Shown here: in pieces, positions 6,145-13,236 of the stretch
How positions within the stretch are numbered: the stretch's first letter is position 1
Layout: each line of letters opens with the position of its first letter
NCBI GenBank assembly: GCA_964399265.1
Contig: CAYNQF010000068.1
Location: 1-14,281, forward strand
DNA from: WJLY01 sp964399265
Lineage (GTDB): Bacteria > Joyebacterota > Joyebacteria > Joyebacterales > Joyebacteraceae
Length of the DNA stretch: 14,281 nucleotides
Reading direction: 5' to 3'
Translations under genes and position numbers: made by a program
The notes under the pieces: generated by a model
What the model saw: only the letters and a program-made list of their open reading frames with translations
What the model was told of the DNA's origin: nothing
Databases searched by the model: none

Positions 6145-8631
6145 TCAGCGCAGCAGCACCAGCTTCGACGAGGCCGCACCGTGCTCGGTGCTCAGCCGCG
6201 CGAAGTAGACGCCCGAGGCCACGGGGACGCCATCGTTGCCACGGCCGTCCCACTTGACGGACGACACACCCGCCGGGAGTTCCCCGTCCACTAGCGTTCG
6301 GACCAGACGTCCCGCAGCGTCGTAGACGCGCACGCTGGCCCGTCCCGCCGAGGGCATCGCCAGCGACAGAGAGGTCGAAGGTCCGAAGGGATTGGGCTTC
6401 GCTCCGGCGATCCTGGGGCCGTCCACGGCGTCCGCTTCGACACCTCCATCCGGTACGTCCGTCTGCGTGCCGTGAGCCAGCACGATGAAGCCCATCTTGG
6501 GCAGCTGGATCACGGCCGACTGCGCGTAACCGTCCTGGGCCACCGCCTCCGCCGCGACCGTCCCCGGGTTCTCCATGCCGCTCCCGTCGTACTCGGCCGC
6601 CTGGCTGTTCAGGGCCTCGTACCAGTCGCCGGGTTGGGGGAGACCGATGCGATAGCTCGCGTAGTCGGTGTTCCCGAAGTTAGCGACCGCGACCAGCACA
6701 TCGTCTCCGCTCCAGCGCTGCCACGCGATGACGTTGCCGCCCTCGTTCAGGTGGAAGACCTGGTGACCCGCGTCCGCCCGTAGCGCATCGCGCTGCGTGC
6801 GCAGGTGGATGAGGTCGCGGTAGTACGCGAAGATCGGCGCGTAGGTCGTCTTCTTCGACCAGTCGATGCGGTTCTCGTAGTCGGTGCCGAAGTCGGTGTC
6901 CTCGAGCCACTCGGTGCCCATGAGGATGGCCGGGATGCCCGGCGCGGTCATCACAACGCCCTGGGCCAGCTTGGTCCTGCCCTTTGCCCACTGGTCGTCG
7001 TGGGGAGCCGTCGCGTCGATCGTCTTGACCATGCGCTGACCGCCGCTCGACGGCCAAGCCTCATCGTGCAGCTCGAGGTAGTTGGTCACGTACCCGTTCT
7101 CCAGGTACTGGCCGCTCCCGTTGACTATGTCCCTTATCTTCCACATCTCGGGGTCGCCGTAGGAGGCGTCCGCGATCTCCTCGCGAAGGCGGTCGGTGAA
7201 CGCGTCGTTGTACTGTGAGTCGAACCCTGCACCACCGAGGCTCGTCGGGCGTGTGATCCACGAGTTGTCGGGCAGCTGCTCGGCGATGGCTATCTTGTCG
7301 ACCCAGCGCCCGTCCATCTCGTCATTCAGGCGCTGCATGAGGCTCCAGCCGGATGCCTCCTGCGGGTAGATGTTCATGTAGCCGGTGGCGTCCATCCTGA
7401 AACCGTCGACCTTGAACTCCTCCAGCCAGTAGAGCGCGCTGTCGACGAAGTAGTCGCGCACCGGGTCGCGGTCCAGGTCGGCCTGGCTGCCCCACGGCGT
7501 ATCGACCGCCGGGTCATCGAAGTAGACCTGCGAGCCGTCGTATTCCCACAGGTAGTTGTCGCTGTAGGAGAAGTGGTTCCAGACGATGTCGAGGATGACG
7601 GCTATGCCGTATGAGTGCAGTGTGTCGACCATTTGCCTGAACTCGTCCGGCGTGCCGTACGCCCACTCGGGGGCCCACTGCGATATCGGGTTGTAGCCCG
7701 CGGAGTAGTCCCATGGGAACTCGGTGATCGGGTTCAGCATGACGGCGTTCACGCCCAGCTCGGCCAGGTGCGGAGCGCGCGCCGCCACTTCCGGGAAACC
7801 GCCGGGGAACGGCGCGGTGCCGTAAGGATCGTTGCGACCTGAGAACGTGCCGACATGCAGCTGGTAGATGACCATCTTCTCGAAGTCGGGCGTGTCGAAG
7901 TCGTCGACCTGCCAGTCGTAGCGAAAGCGGTCCTCTATCTGCGTGTTCATGTTGTCGGACGAGTTGAGCGACTTGCCGCGCGCGTCCGGCTTCCAGATGC
8001 TGCCGTTCAGGTAGTACTTGTACATCTGCCGGTCGGCGGCGCCCGGCACGTACGCGACGAAGTACTCCCCGCGCTTCGTCATCGGGTCCGACGTGCCCCA
8101 GTTGTTGAACTGGCCGCGGACGTAGGCCGTTGACGCCCCGGGAGCCCAGACGCGAAAGACCGCCCCGCCGTCCACGAGCGTCGAACCCAGGGGTGCGTGC
8201 TCCAGCGTGTCGAAGTCGACCACGAAGCCCCCGTCCGTGGGGACCCCGTCGGTGACACCTGCTGCACTGAGGTAGTCGATGTCCGTTCCGTCGGTCAGTT
8301 CGATGTAGTAGGAGAGGCTTGAGGAGGACGTGGGCGGGATCTGCGCCGTCCACACGTAATACGGCCCGCGTGCGGCTGTCTGAACGGCTCCGATCCAGGC
8401 GACGTCGCCGTCTTCGACATGTACGCGGGCCGAAGTTATGTCGTCAGCGTAGGTCTGGAACCGGACCTCGAACCCCTCTCCGTCGACCGGACACAGGGGC
8501 CTCCTGTCCTGCCACCAGACGTGAGATACGCCGTTCCACTCTATGTTGTTGTCGGCGCCCGCGGCCGAAGCCACGAGCGTGGCCGCGGCCACGATGGCGG
8601 CCGCAGCCCCTGCGAGCCCAAGTGCCCTCAT
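6145..8631 (-). CDS. Secreted GH13 glycoside hydrolase, branching-enzyme-like, with FlgD-like C-terminal domain
   Basis: This alpha-amylase superfamily (GH13) enzyme acts on alpha-glucans outside the cytoplasm. From ATG 8631 it has 828 residues. A signal peptide, M-R-A-L-G-L-A-G then an Ala-rich core ending A-S-A-A-G-A, covers 1-26. An N-terminal beta domain (about 30-140) precedes a CBM48/E-set domain (about 145-240; F-N-N-W at 175-178). The barrel starts at V-I-Y-Q-L-H-V-G-T-F (254-263). Conserved regions are D-I-V-W-N-H (348-353), G-F-R-M-D-A with nucleophile Asp414, A-I-A-E-Q with acid/base Glu451, and L-H-D-E with Asp523. Residues 740-828 form a FlgD-like/T9SS-like Ig domain ending S-K-L-V-L-L-R. 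Layout and motifs recall branching enzymes (GlgB), which are normally cytoplasmic, so hydrolysis versus branching is open. An ATG 36 bases upstream (8667) is in frame, but it would put 12 extra residues before the signal peptide and has no ribosome site. Confidence 0.88.
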   Translation of the reverse strand: MRALGLAGAAAAIVAAATLVASAAGADNNIEWNGVSHVWWQDRRPLCPVDGEGFEVRFQTYADDITSARVHVEDGDVAWIGAVQTAARGPYYVWTAQIPPTSSSSLSYYIELTDGTDIDYLSAAGVTDGVPTDGGFVVDFDTLEHAPLGSTLVDGGAVFRVWAPGASTAYVRGQFNNWGTSDPMTKRGEYFVAYVPGAADRQMYKYYLNGSIWKPDARGKSLNSSDNMNTQIEDRFRYDWQVDDFDTPDFEKMVIYQLHVGTFSGRNDPYGTAPFPGGFPEVAARAPHLAELGVNAVMLNPITEFPWDYSAGYNPISQWAPEWAYGTPDEFRQMVDTLHSYGIAVILDIVWNHFSYSDNYLWEYDGSQVYFDDPAVDTPWGSQADLDRDPVRDYFVDSALYWLEEFKVDGFRMDATGYMNIYPQEASGWSLMQRLNDEMDGRWVDKIAIAEQLPDNSWITRPTSLGGAGFDSQYNDAFTDRLREEIADASYGDPEMWKIRDIVNGSGQYLENGYVTNYLELHDEAWPSSGGQRMVKTIDATAPHDDQWAKGRTKLAQGVVMTAPGIPAILMGTEWLEDTDFGTDYENRIDWSKKTTYAPIFAYYRDLIHLRTQRDALRADAGHQVFHLNEGGNVIAWQRWSGDDVLVAVANFGNTDYASYRIGLPQPGDWYEALNSQAAEYDGSGMENPGTVAAEAVAQDGYAQSAVIQLPKMGFIVLAHGTQTDVPDGGVEADAVDGPRIAGAKPNPFGPSTSLSLAMPSAGRASVRVYDAAGRLVRTLVDGELPAGVSSVKWDGRGNDGVPVASGVYFARLSTEHGAASSKLVLLR

Positions 8632-8691
8632 CGAGGTCCCCAATCCGCCCGCAGGAGCGAGCATCATTCGGCTATCTTGACTTCATTAACA

Positions 8692-8720
8692 ATTATAGCT
8701 TCAGCGGAGGCCCGATTCAA
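8692..8720 (-). promoter_or_regulatory. Sigma-70-like promoter of the GH13 gene
   Basis: On the minus strand, TTGAAT (8715-8720) and a perfect TATAAT (8692-8697) are separated by 17 bases, inside an A/T-rich patch that stands out in this GC-rich window. Transcription would start near 8685, leaving a leader of about 54 bases to ATG 8631 but only about 18 to ATG 8667. Confidence 0.7.
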
Positions 8721-8762
8721 GATTTCATGACAGAAATGTGAACGTGTGTTCAGTTCAGCGAA

Positions 8763-8785
8763 GAGGCCCCGCGGCGCGGTGTCTC
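8763..8785 (-). terminator. Weak hairpin after the beta-propeller gene
   Basis: Downstream of the stop at 8814 (minus strand), a 10-base stem with two mismatches closes a GCC loop and is followed by CTTCG rather than a clear T run. It may reduce read-through into the GH13 gene, which has its own promoter. The call is weak. Confidence 0.3.
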
Positions 8786-8813
8786 TGATCCGTCCATACC
8801 GGGCGTCGTCTCC

Positions 8814-10175
8814 CTATCTGAGCACGACCAGCTTGGCGTCGCCGACTACCTCCCGGCCGGACAGCCTCGCGAAGTACAGGCCGGAAGCCACGGGCAGCCC
8901 GGCGTCATTCCTGCCGTCCCAACGGGCCTCCCGGCGGCCGGGCGGCAGGCGGAGCGTCCGCACGGTCCTGCCCGCGACGTCCTGGATGCAGAGGTCGGAC
9001 CCGCGCGCATGTGTCTCAGGGAGCGTGATCGTCGTGGCTCCCGTGAACGGGTTCGGGAAGACGCTCATCCGCATCCGGGGCTCGTCGGCGCCGCCCCCAT
9101 GTTCGACCTCGTTCCACTCCGATCCGTCGCAGACATCCGTCGGCGCATCGAGCAGTGCGAAGTGCACCTGCATGTTCGTCTGCGTGGTTCCTCGGGGCCA
9201 CGCGAGGGCCACGAGCCCGTTCGCGAGCGTGATCGGATGCGGTTCCGTGTCCCATCCGGAGTAGGGGAGCCAGTTCACCTCGTCGCCCCAGGACTCGCCG
9301 TCCCCGGACACGCGGGAGTAGAGGTCGTAGGGGTCTCCTCCTGTCGATGTCGCGAAGTAGAGGGCGTAGTCTCCGTCCCCCGGTTCGAGAGGGAACGAGT
9401 CGTGTGAGTTCTGGGTGTACGTGACGCGGTTCTCCGCACTCCAGCTCAGCCGGTCCGCGGATGTCTTCGTGAATATGTCGATCTGGTAATAGAGGAGCCC
9501 GGTCTTCCTCTGGTAGCTCAGGACGTACGTTCCGTCTGAGTGTCGCATTATCCTGTTGAGCGAGCCCGTGCTCACGTTCGTCCTGTTGTGGTCCCAGTCA
9601 GTGCCGTCGTCGGAGTGCGACACGTACCCGCCGTTTGAGAGGACGTCGTAGCTCATCGTCAGGGAACCGTCTTCCTCAGCGAACACGGTGGGGTTCACCT
9701 GGTTCTCCGACGACCAGCCGAGGTCGACGCCGCCGCGCCTGGTCCAGACGGAGCCGTCCGGTGAGTCGGCCATGTGTATCCTGTAGCCGCCGGTCTCGTC
9801 GGAGAGGTAGTAGAGTTGGAAGGAGCCGTCGCCGAGCTGGACCACGGACGGGTGTCTCTCATTGCCCGAAGTAGCGACTATCTCGCGCGGGGCGCTCCAC
9901 GATGAACCGTCGTCCGACATCGTTAGCATGAGGTCGCCGTTCTCGTAGTTGGCGTCCAGCCGCTCGTAGACGATCATGAGAGAGTCATCCGCGCACTGGA
10001 GGAGGGAGGGCATGTAGTTCAGGTACGCGTCGTTGGTGACCGGCACGGCCGTGTAGGCCGACGCGGACGTCGCGAGCAGAGCCAGCGCGCACGCGCAGAT
10101 GAACCCCTGGGCGAAGCGGGTGGTCCGCCGCGCGGGCCCGCGGTCGGTGTTGACATGGGTGCTGCGTCGGTTCAT
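8814..10175 (-). CDS. Secreted Asp-box (BNR) beta-propeller protein with FlgD-like C-terminal domain
   Basis: The 453-residue protein starts at ATG 10175, behind a strong GAGGAGGTGGAG ribosome site. Its signal peptide is long, with an RR-containing N-terminus, a hydrophobic core at about 25-36 and a probable cut after A-S-A (38-40). Five Asp boxes (S-x-D-x-x-x-W) start at residues 87, 138, 188, 239 and 290, an almost exact 50-51 residue repeat; a sixth blade without an Asp box follows to about 345. The arrangement predicts a six-bladed propeller. True sialidases use an F/Y-R-I-P motif and an arginine triad, and I see no such motif, so a binding role is more likely than sialidase activity. Residues 367-453 are the FlgD-like/T9SS-like Ig domain, with W-D-G-R-N-D-A-G and a final A-K-L-V-V-L-R. 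The frame stays open upstream to 10943, but that part overlaps yajC and is spurious. Confidence 0.85.
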   Translation of the reverse strand: MNRRSTHVNTDRGPARRTTRFAQGFICACALALLATSASAYTAVPVTNDAYLNYMPSLLQCADDSLMIVYERLDANYENGDLMLTMSDDGSSWSAPREIVATSGNERHPSVVQLGDGSFQLYYLSDETGGYRIHMADSPDGSVWTRRGGVDLGWSSENQVNPTVFAEEDGSLTMSYDVLSNGGYVSHSDDGTDWDHNRTNVSTGSLNRIMRHSDGTYVLSYQRKTGLLYYQIDIFTKTSADRLSWSAENRVTYTQNSHDSFPLEPGDGDYALYFATSTGGDPYDLYSRVSGDGESWGDEVNWLPYSGWDTEPHPITLANGLVALAWPRGTTQTNMQVHFALLDAPTDVCDGSEWNEVEHGGGADEPRMRMSVFPNPFTGATTITLPETHARGSDLCIQDVAGRTVRTLRLPPGRREARWDGRNDAGLPVASGLYFARLSGREVVGDAKLVVLR

Positions 10176-10226
10176 AGGACTCCACCTCCTCTTGGGCCCA
10201 GGGTCGCCTGATGTGCCTGAGACCCC

Positions 10227-10240
10227 ATTGTAGCATGCTC
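10227..10240 (-). promoter_or_regulatory. Extended -10 promoter of the beta-propeller gene
   Basis: On the minus strand, TGC-TACAAT (hexamer at 10227-10232, 5 of 6 matching TATAAT, preceded by TGn) forms an extended -10 element. No good -35 box is found, which is common for extended -10 promoters. Transcription would start near 10220, giving a leader of about 45 bases. Confidence 0.55.
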
Positions 10241-10253
10241 GGCCCGGCTGCCC

Positions 10254-10282
10254 TTGACTCCCGGCGCACCCCCTGATACCAT
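10254..10282 (+). promoter_or_regulatory. Promoter of the yajC-def-fmt-DUF116-rsmB operon
   Basis: TTGACT (10254-10259, 5 of 6) and TACCAT (10277-10282, 4 of 6) are exactly 17 bases apart. Transcription would start near 10289, about 30 bases before GTG 10320. The promoter lies back to back with that of the beta-propeller gene, the two sharing a region of about 60 bases. Confidence 0.6.
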
Positions 10283-10319
10283 CTCCCGGTTGACTGTCGG
10301 CAGCGTCGGGGGAGGCCGT

Positions 10320-10592
10320 GTGGTATTCCGCAAGCCCAAGCGCAAGGATGACAAGCCCGGTCCGAAGCCGGGTTCCGGGATAATCCTCGTGAAGAACGGT
10401 GTGAAGAGACAGGTCAGCTTCGAGGAGCTTTCTCTTTCGAACACGCTGTCTCTCGAGGCGCTGGTGCGCGTGCTGGCCCGCAAGGGCGCGATCGACCCCA
10501 ATGAGCTGCTGGAGGAGATGGAGAAGGTGAAGGCGGAGCGGTTCCGGGACGGGTCCGAGATTCCCGACATCGACCCGAACACTGCTCATTAG
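10320..10592 (+). CDS. Small unknown protein upstream of yajC
   Basis: I do not recognise this 90-residue protein. The N-terminus is very basic and Pro/Gly-rich (F-R-K-P-K-R-K-D-D-K, then P-G-P-K-P-G-S-G, 3-20), followed by a short beta-like stretch (I-I-L-V-K-N-G, 21-27). Two predicted helices follow: S-L-E-A-L-V-R-V-L-A-R-K-G (44-56) and P-N-E-L-L-E-E-M-E-K-V (60-70). There is no signal peptide or membrane segment. GTG 10320 follows GGGGGAGG (10308-10315). TTG 10290 and the frame start at 10254 fall at or before the predicted transcription start. Its TAG overlaps the AGGAGG ribosome site of yajC, so it is first in that operon. The basic tail could bind RNA or another protein; that is a guess. 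Confidence 0.65.
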   Translation: MVFRKPKRKDDKPGPKPGSGIILVKNGVKRQVSFEELSLSNTLSLEALVRVLARKGAIDPNELLEEMEKVKAERFRDGSEIPDIDPNTAH

Positions 10593-10604
10593 GAGGCTTG
10601 GCCG

Positions 10605-10949
10605 ATGCTGTTTCTGACTTTGCTGTTTCCTGACGTAGCACACGCGATGGGCACCACAGGTGCCGGCGGCGGCGAGGGTGGCGCCGGCAACATGTCCTTC
10701 TTCTTCATGCTGATCGCGATCTTCGCCATCTTCTACTTCCTCATGATCCGTCCGGAGTCGAAGCGCCGCAAGGAGCGCCAGCAGATGATCGACTCGCTCA
10801 AGCGGCACGACAGGATCGTGACCATCGGAGGTCTCTATGCCGAGGTTCTCGATGTTCACGAGGACAGGGTCGTCGCCAAGATAGCCGACGGCATCAAGGT
10901 CGAGATCGCCAAGTCGGCCGTGAGCGCCGTAAGGGAGCAGCAATCGTAA
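10605..10949 (+). CDS. yajC: Preprotein translocase accessory subunit YajC
   Basis: YajC is a small membrane protein that associates with SecDF and assists Sec-dependent export. This 114-residue protein has the expected form: a single membrane segment (about 30-47, F-F-F-M-L-I-A-I-F-A-I-F-Y-F-L), the signature M-I-R-P-E-S-K-R-R-K-E-R just after it, and a cytoplasmic part with the family motif G-D/H-x-I-V-T-I-G-G (here H-D-R-I-V-T-I-G-G, 68-76). An extra hydrophobic start with A-H-A and a Gly-rich linker precedes the membrane segment. The ATG at 10605 has AGGAGG eight bases upstream. Its stop overlaps the def start by one base. The position beside def and fmt is a frequent bacterial arrangement. 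Confidence 0.9.
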   Translation: MLFLTLLFPDVAHAMGTTGAGGGEGGAGNMSFFFMLIAIFAIFYFLMIRPESKRRKERQQMIDSLKRHDRIVTIGGLYAEVLDVHEDRVVAKIADGIKVEIAKSAVSAVREQQS

Positions 10950-11467
10950 TGGCGATACGGGAAGTGGTGAGGCACGTAAACGCCGCCTTCCATGGCAACG
11001 TCGAGAAGATCGAGACGATCGACCAGGACGTCCTCGACCTGATAGACGACCTCATCGACACGATGAGAGAGGGGGCGACGCCTGGCGTCGGTCTGGCGGC
11101 GCCGCAGCTGGGCGTGGCCAGGGCCGTGATCGTTGCCGAGCCGCCCCCGGACTACGAGGGTGATGAGGCCATTCATCGCGGCGCCATCGCGCTCGTGAAC
11201 CCCGAGATAGTGCTCGCCTCGGGGTCCCCGGTGGTGATCGAAGAGGGGTGTCTATCGTGTCCAGGTGTTACGGCGGAGGTGGAGCGACCCAGCCACGTCA
11301 TCGTCAAGGGGCTCGACAAGAACGGGAATCCGGTCAGGTTGGAGGTGTCCGGAGCGCTGGCACGGATATTCCAGCACGAGATCGACCATCTTCATGGCAG
11401 GTTCTTCTTCGATCATCTCAATCCCATCAAGAGGCAGCTCGTGAAGGCGCGGATCCGTAGAACCTAG
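10949..11467 (+). CDS. def: Peptide deformylase
   Basis: This enzyme removes the formyl group from the N-terminal Met of new proteins, using a bound metal (usually Fe2+). All three signature motifs are present in the 172 residues: G-V-G-L-A-A-P-Q (46-53), E-G-C-L-S-C-P (99-105) with metal-ligand Cys101, and Q-H-E-I-D-H-L (142-148) with ligands His143 and His147 and catalytic Glu144. The length is normal. The N-terminal segment that usually reads like P-D-x-x-L-R is changed (H-V-N-A-A-F-H-G, 9-16), which is mildly unusual. The start ATG shares one base with the yajC stop, and AGGGAG lies at 10932-10937. It pairs functionally with fmt directly downstream. Confidence 0.95.
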   Translation: MAIREVVRHVNAAFHGNVEKIETIDQDVLDLIDDLIDTMREGATPGVGLAAPQLGVARAVIVAEPPPDYEGDEAIHRGAIALVNPEIVLASGSPVVIEEGCLSCPGVTAEVERPSHVIVKGLDKNGNPVRLEVSGALARIFQHEIDHLHGRFFFDHLNPIKRQLVKARIRRT

Positions 11468-11510
11468 GGCCGTGTTGTTCCTCAGACGGTCCCAGTGAGA
11501 GTTGCCGATC

Positions 11511-12473
11511 ATGCGCATCGTATTCATGGGGACGCCGGATTTCGCGGTCCCCTCCCTCAGGAAGCTCAACGAGTCGGCACACGACGTGCCGCTCGTGGTG
11601 ACGCAGCCCGACCGCCCGGCCGGGCGCGGGCGCAAGCTCAGGCCGCCCGCCGTCAAGATCGCAGCGCTGTCTATGGGCCTTCCGGTGGAGCAGTACGAGG
11701 ACGTGAATGCGGGCGCCTTCGCCGAGCGTCTCGTATCCGTGCGTCCGGACCTGCTCGTCGTCGTCGCCTTCGGCCAGATCCTGAGAAGCGCCATTCTGGA
11801 AGCTCCCGCTCTCGGAGCCGTCAACGTCCACGCCTCGCTCCTTCCGAAGTACCGCGGCACGGCGCCGATCAACTGGGCGATCGTGAACGGCGACGCGGAG
11901 ACCGGCGTGACCACCATGTTCATGGCCGAGAAGGTCGACGCGGGCGAGATCATCCTGACCGAGAGGACGCCCATAGGCGAGACCGAGACGGCCGGAGAGC
12001 TGTCCGATCGCCTGGCCGAACTGGGTGCCGCGCTGCTCGTCGAGACCGTGTCGCTCATAGATGCGGGAGAGCCCCCCAGAGCGGCCCAGGACGTCTCGCG
12101 GGCCTCTTATGCGCGCAAGCTCACGAGGACGGACGGAGAGGTCGACTGGTCCAAGCCCGCGCGCACGGTGCTGAACAGGATTCGCGGAATGACCCCCTGG
12201 CCCGGCGCGTACACGTGGTATCTTGGCAAGCGGCTGGGCATCGAGCGCGCTGCCGGCGGCGGAAACGTGGTAGGAGACGGCGAGGCCGGCCCGCCCGGCC
12301 GCGTCGTCGCCGTTACGCGCGAGTCGGTCGACGTCGCGGCCGGAGACGGGGTCGTTAGGCTGCTCGAGGTCCGCCCTGAGGGCGGGTGCTCCATGAGCGC
12401 CGACGCCTTCGCGAGAGGGTACCGGCCTGAGGTCGGAACGTTTCCCTTCTCGGTGGAGGACCGTTCCGGATGA
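11511..12473 (+). CDS. fmt: Methionyl-tRNA formyltransferase
   Basis: Fmt transfers a formyl group from 10-formyl-tetrahydrofolate to Met-tRNAi for translation initiation. From ATG 11511 it has 320 residues. The N-terminus M-R-I-V-F-M-G-T-P-D-F-A-V-P is the typical start. The catalytic residues are Asn105 and His107 in N-V-H-A-S-L-L-P-K-Y-R-G (105-116) and Asp143 in V-D-A-G-E-I, matching the E. coli positions closely. The C-terminal tRNA-binding domain covers about 206-312, with G-M-T-P-W-P-G-A near its start. An in-frame TTG nine bases upstream (11502) is possible but less likely; GTGAGAG (11495-11501) serves the ATG. The gap after def is 43 bases, and the stop overlaps the next start by four bases (ATGA). 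Confidence 0.95.
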   Translation: MRIVFMGTPDFAVPSLRKLNESAHDVPLVVTQPDRPAGRGRKLRPPAVKIAALSMGLPVEQYEDVNAGAFAERLVSVRPDLLVVVAFGQILRSAILEAPALGAVNVHASLLPKYRGTAPINWAIVNGDAETGVTTMFMAEKVDAGEIILTERTPIGETETAGELSDRLAELGAALLVETVSLIDAGEPPRAAQDVSRASYARKLTRTDGEVDWSKPARTVLNRIRGMTPWPGAYTWYLGKRLGIERAAGGGNVVGDGEAGPPGRVVAVTRESVDVAAGDGVVRLLEVRPEGGCSMSADAFARGYRPEVGTFPFSVEDRSG

Positions 12474-13231
12474 TGGAACTCGGCGAGAAGCGCCTGTTCA
12501 TCCTGGTGTCAGCCGGCGGGCTGGTGCTTCTGGGCCTGTTCATGTGTGCCGCGTGGTATCTCATAGCCCCCCGACTCGGCGAGCTCTACCCCGAGCTGCC
12601 GGGCACCGTCGCCGCGGTCGCCGCCGCGGCGTTCCTTGTGATCGCGTTCGGCCTCGGGCTCATCGCCTTGTCGGCCCTCACGGGGCGCCGGGTCCTGTTC
12701 AGCCACAGGATCACGTCGACCGTCGTACGTGTGTTGTTCCCGATGGTGATGATGCTGTCGACGCTCATCAGGATCGACACCCAGCGGGTCAGGCGGTCGT
12801 TCGTCGCCGTCAACAACGCACTCGTGATGGCCGGACGGGACACGTTCCGGAAGGGCAGATTGCTGCTCCTTCTTCCGCACTGCCTGCAGGCAACCTCCTG
12901 TCCCCACAAGATCACGGGGGGGCTGATAGACAACTGCAGGGGGTGCGGCAACTGCGTCATCGCCGCTTTGCTCGAACTGGCACGTGAGCACGGCGTGGCG
13001 CTCACGGTCGCGACGGGCGGAACGCTGGCCAGGCGGGTGATCGGGGAGGTGGACCCGGCCGTGATCGTGGCCGTGGCGTGCGAGACGGATCTAACAAGCG
13101 GCATACGGGACAGCTATCCGCTGCCCGTCATCGGCATACTCAACGAGAGGCCGAACGGCCCTTGCCGTGACACGACGGTGGACCTCTCGGCGGTGCGCGG
13201 CGCGGTGCGGTTCTTCGCCGCGAGGGGATAG
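12470..13231 (+). CDS. DUF116-family membrane protein
   Basis: This 253-residue protein belongs to the DUF116 family, whose function is unknown. The N-terminus has two clear membrane segments (about 9-33 and 45-70), and a further hydrophobic stretch lies at 83-100. The conserved domain follows: L-L-L-L-P-H-C-L-Q (132-140), C-P-H-K-I-T (144-149), C-R-G-C-G-N-C (156-162), V-A-C-E-T-D-L-x-x-G-I (202-212) and R-P-N-G-P-C (227-232). Seven cysteines (138, 144, 156, 159, 162, 204, 232) in these motifs suggest a metal or Fe-S site on the cytoplasmic side; that is inference. The ATG overlaps the fmt stop and has GGAGGA nine bases ahead. Co-translation between fmt and rsmB hints at a role near translation or RNA modification but does not prove it. 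Confidence 0.88.
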   Translation: MMELGEKRLFILVSAGGLVLLGLFMCAAWYLIAPRLGELYPELPGTVAAVAAAAFLVIAFGLGLIALSALTGRRVLFSHRITSTVVRVLFPMVMMLSTLIRIDTQRVRRSFVAVNNALVMAGRDTFRKGRLLLLLPHCLQATSCPHKITGGLIDNCRGCGNCVIAALLELAREHGVALTVATGGTLARRVIGEVDPAVIVAVACETDLTSGIRDSYPLPVIGILNERPNGPCRDTTVDLSAVRGAVRFFAARG

Positions 13232-13236
13232 GGAAC

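Noticed and set aside
8632..8667. Upstream ATG-ATG start of the GH13 gene
   Set aside because: It would place 12 residues before the signal peptide, has no ribosome site and lies only about 18 bases after the predicted transcription start; ATG 8631 fits better.
8814..10175. Calling the Asp-box protein a sialidase
   Set aside because: Asp boxes are structural and occur in many non-sialidase propellers; no F/Y-R-I-P motif is seen.
10176..10943. 256-codon upstream extension of the beta-propeller gene
   Set aside because: It runs antisense through yajC and the small upstream gene. A strong ribosome site and a signal peptide mark the true start at 10175, and the promoter lies at 10227-10240.
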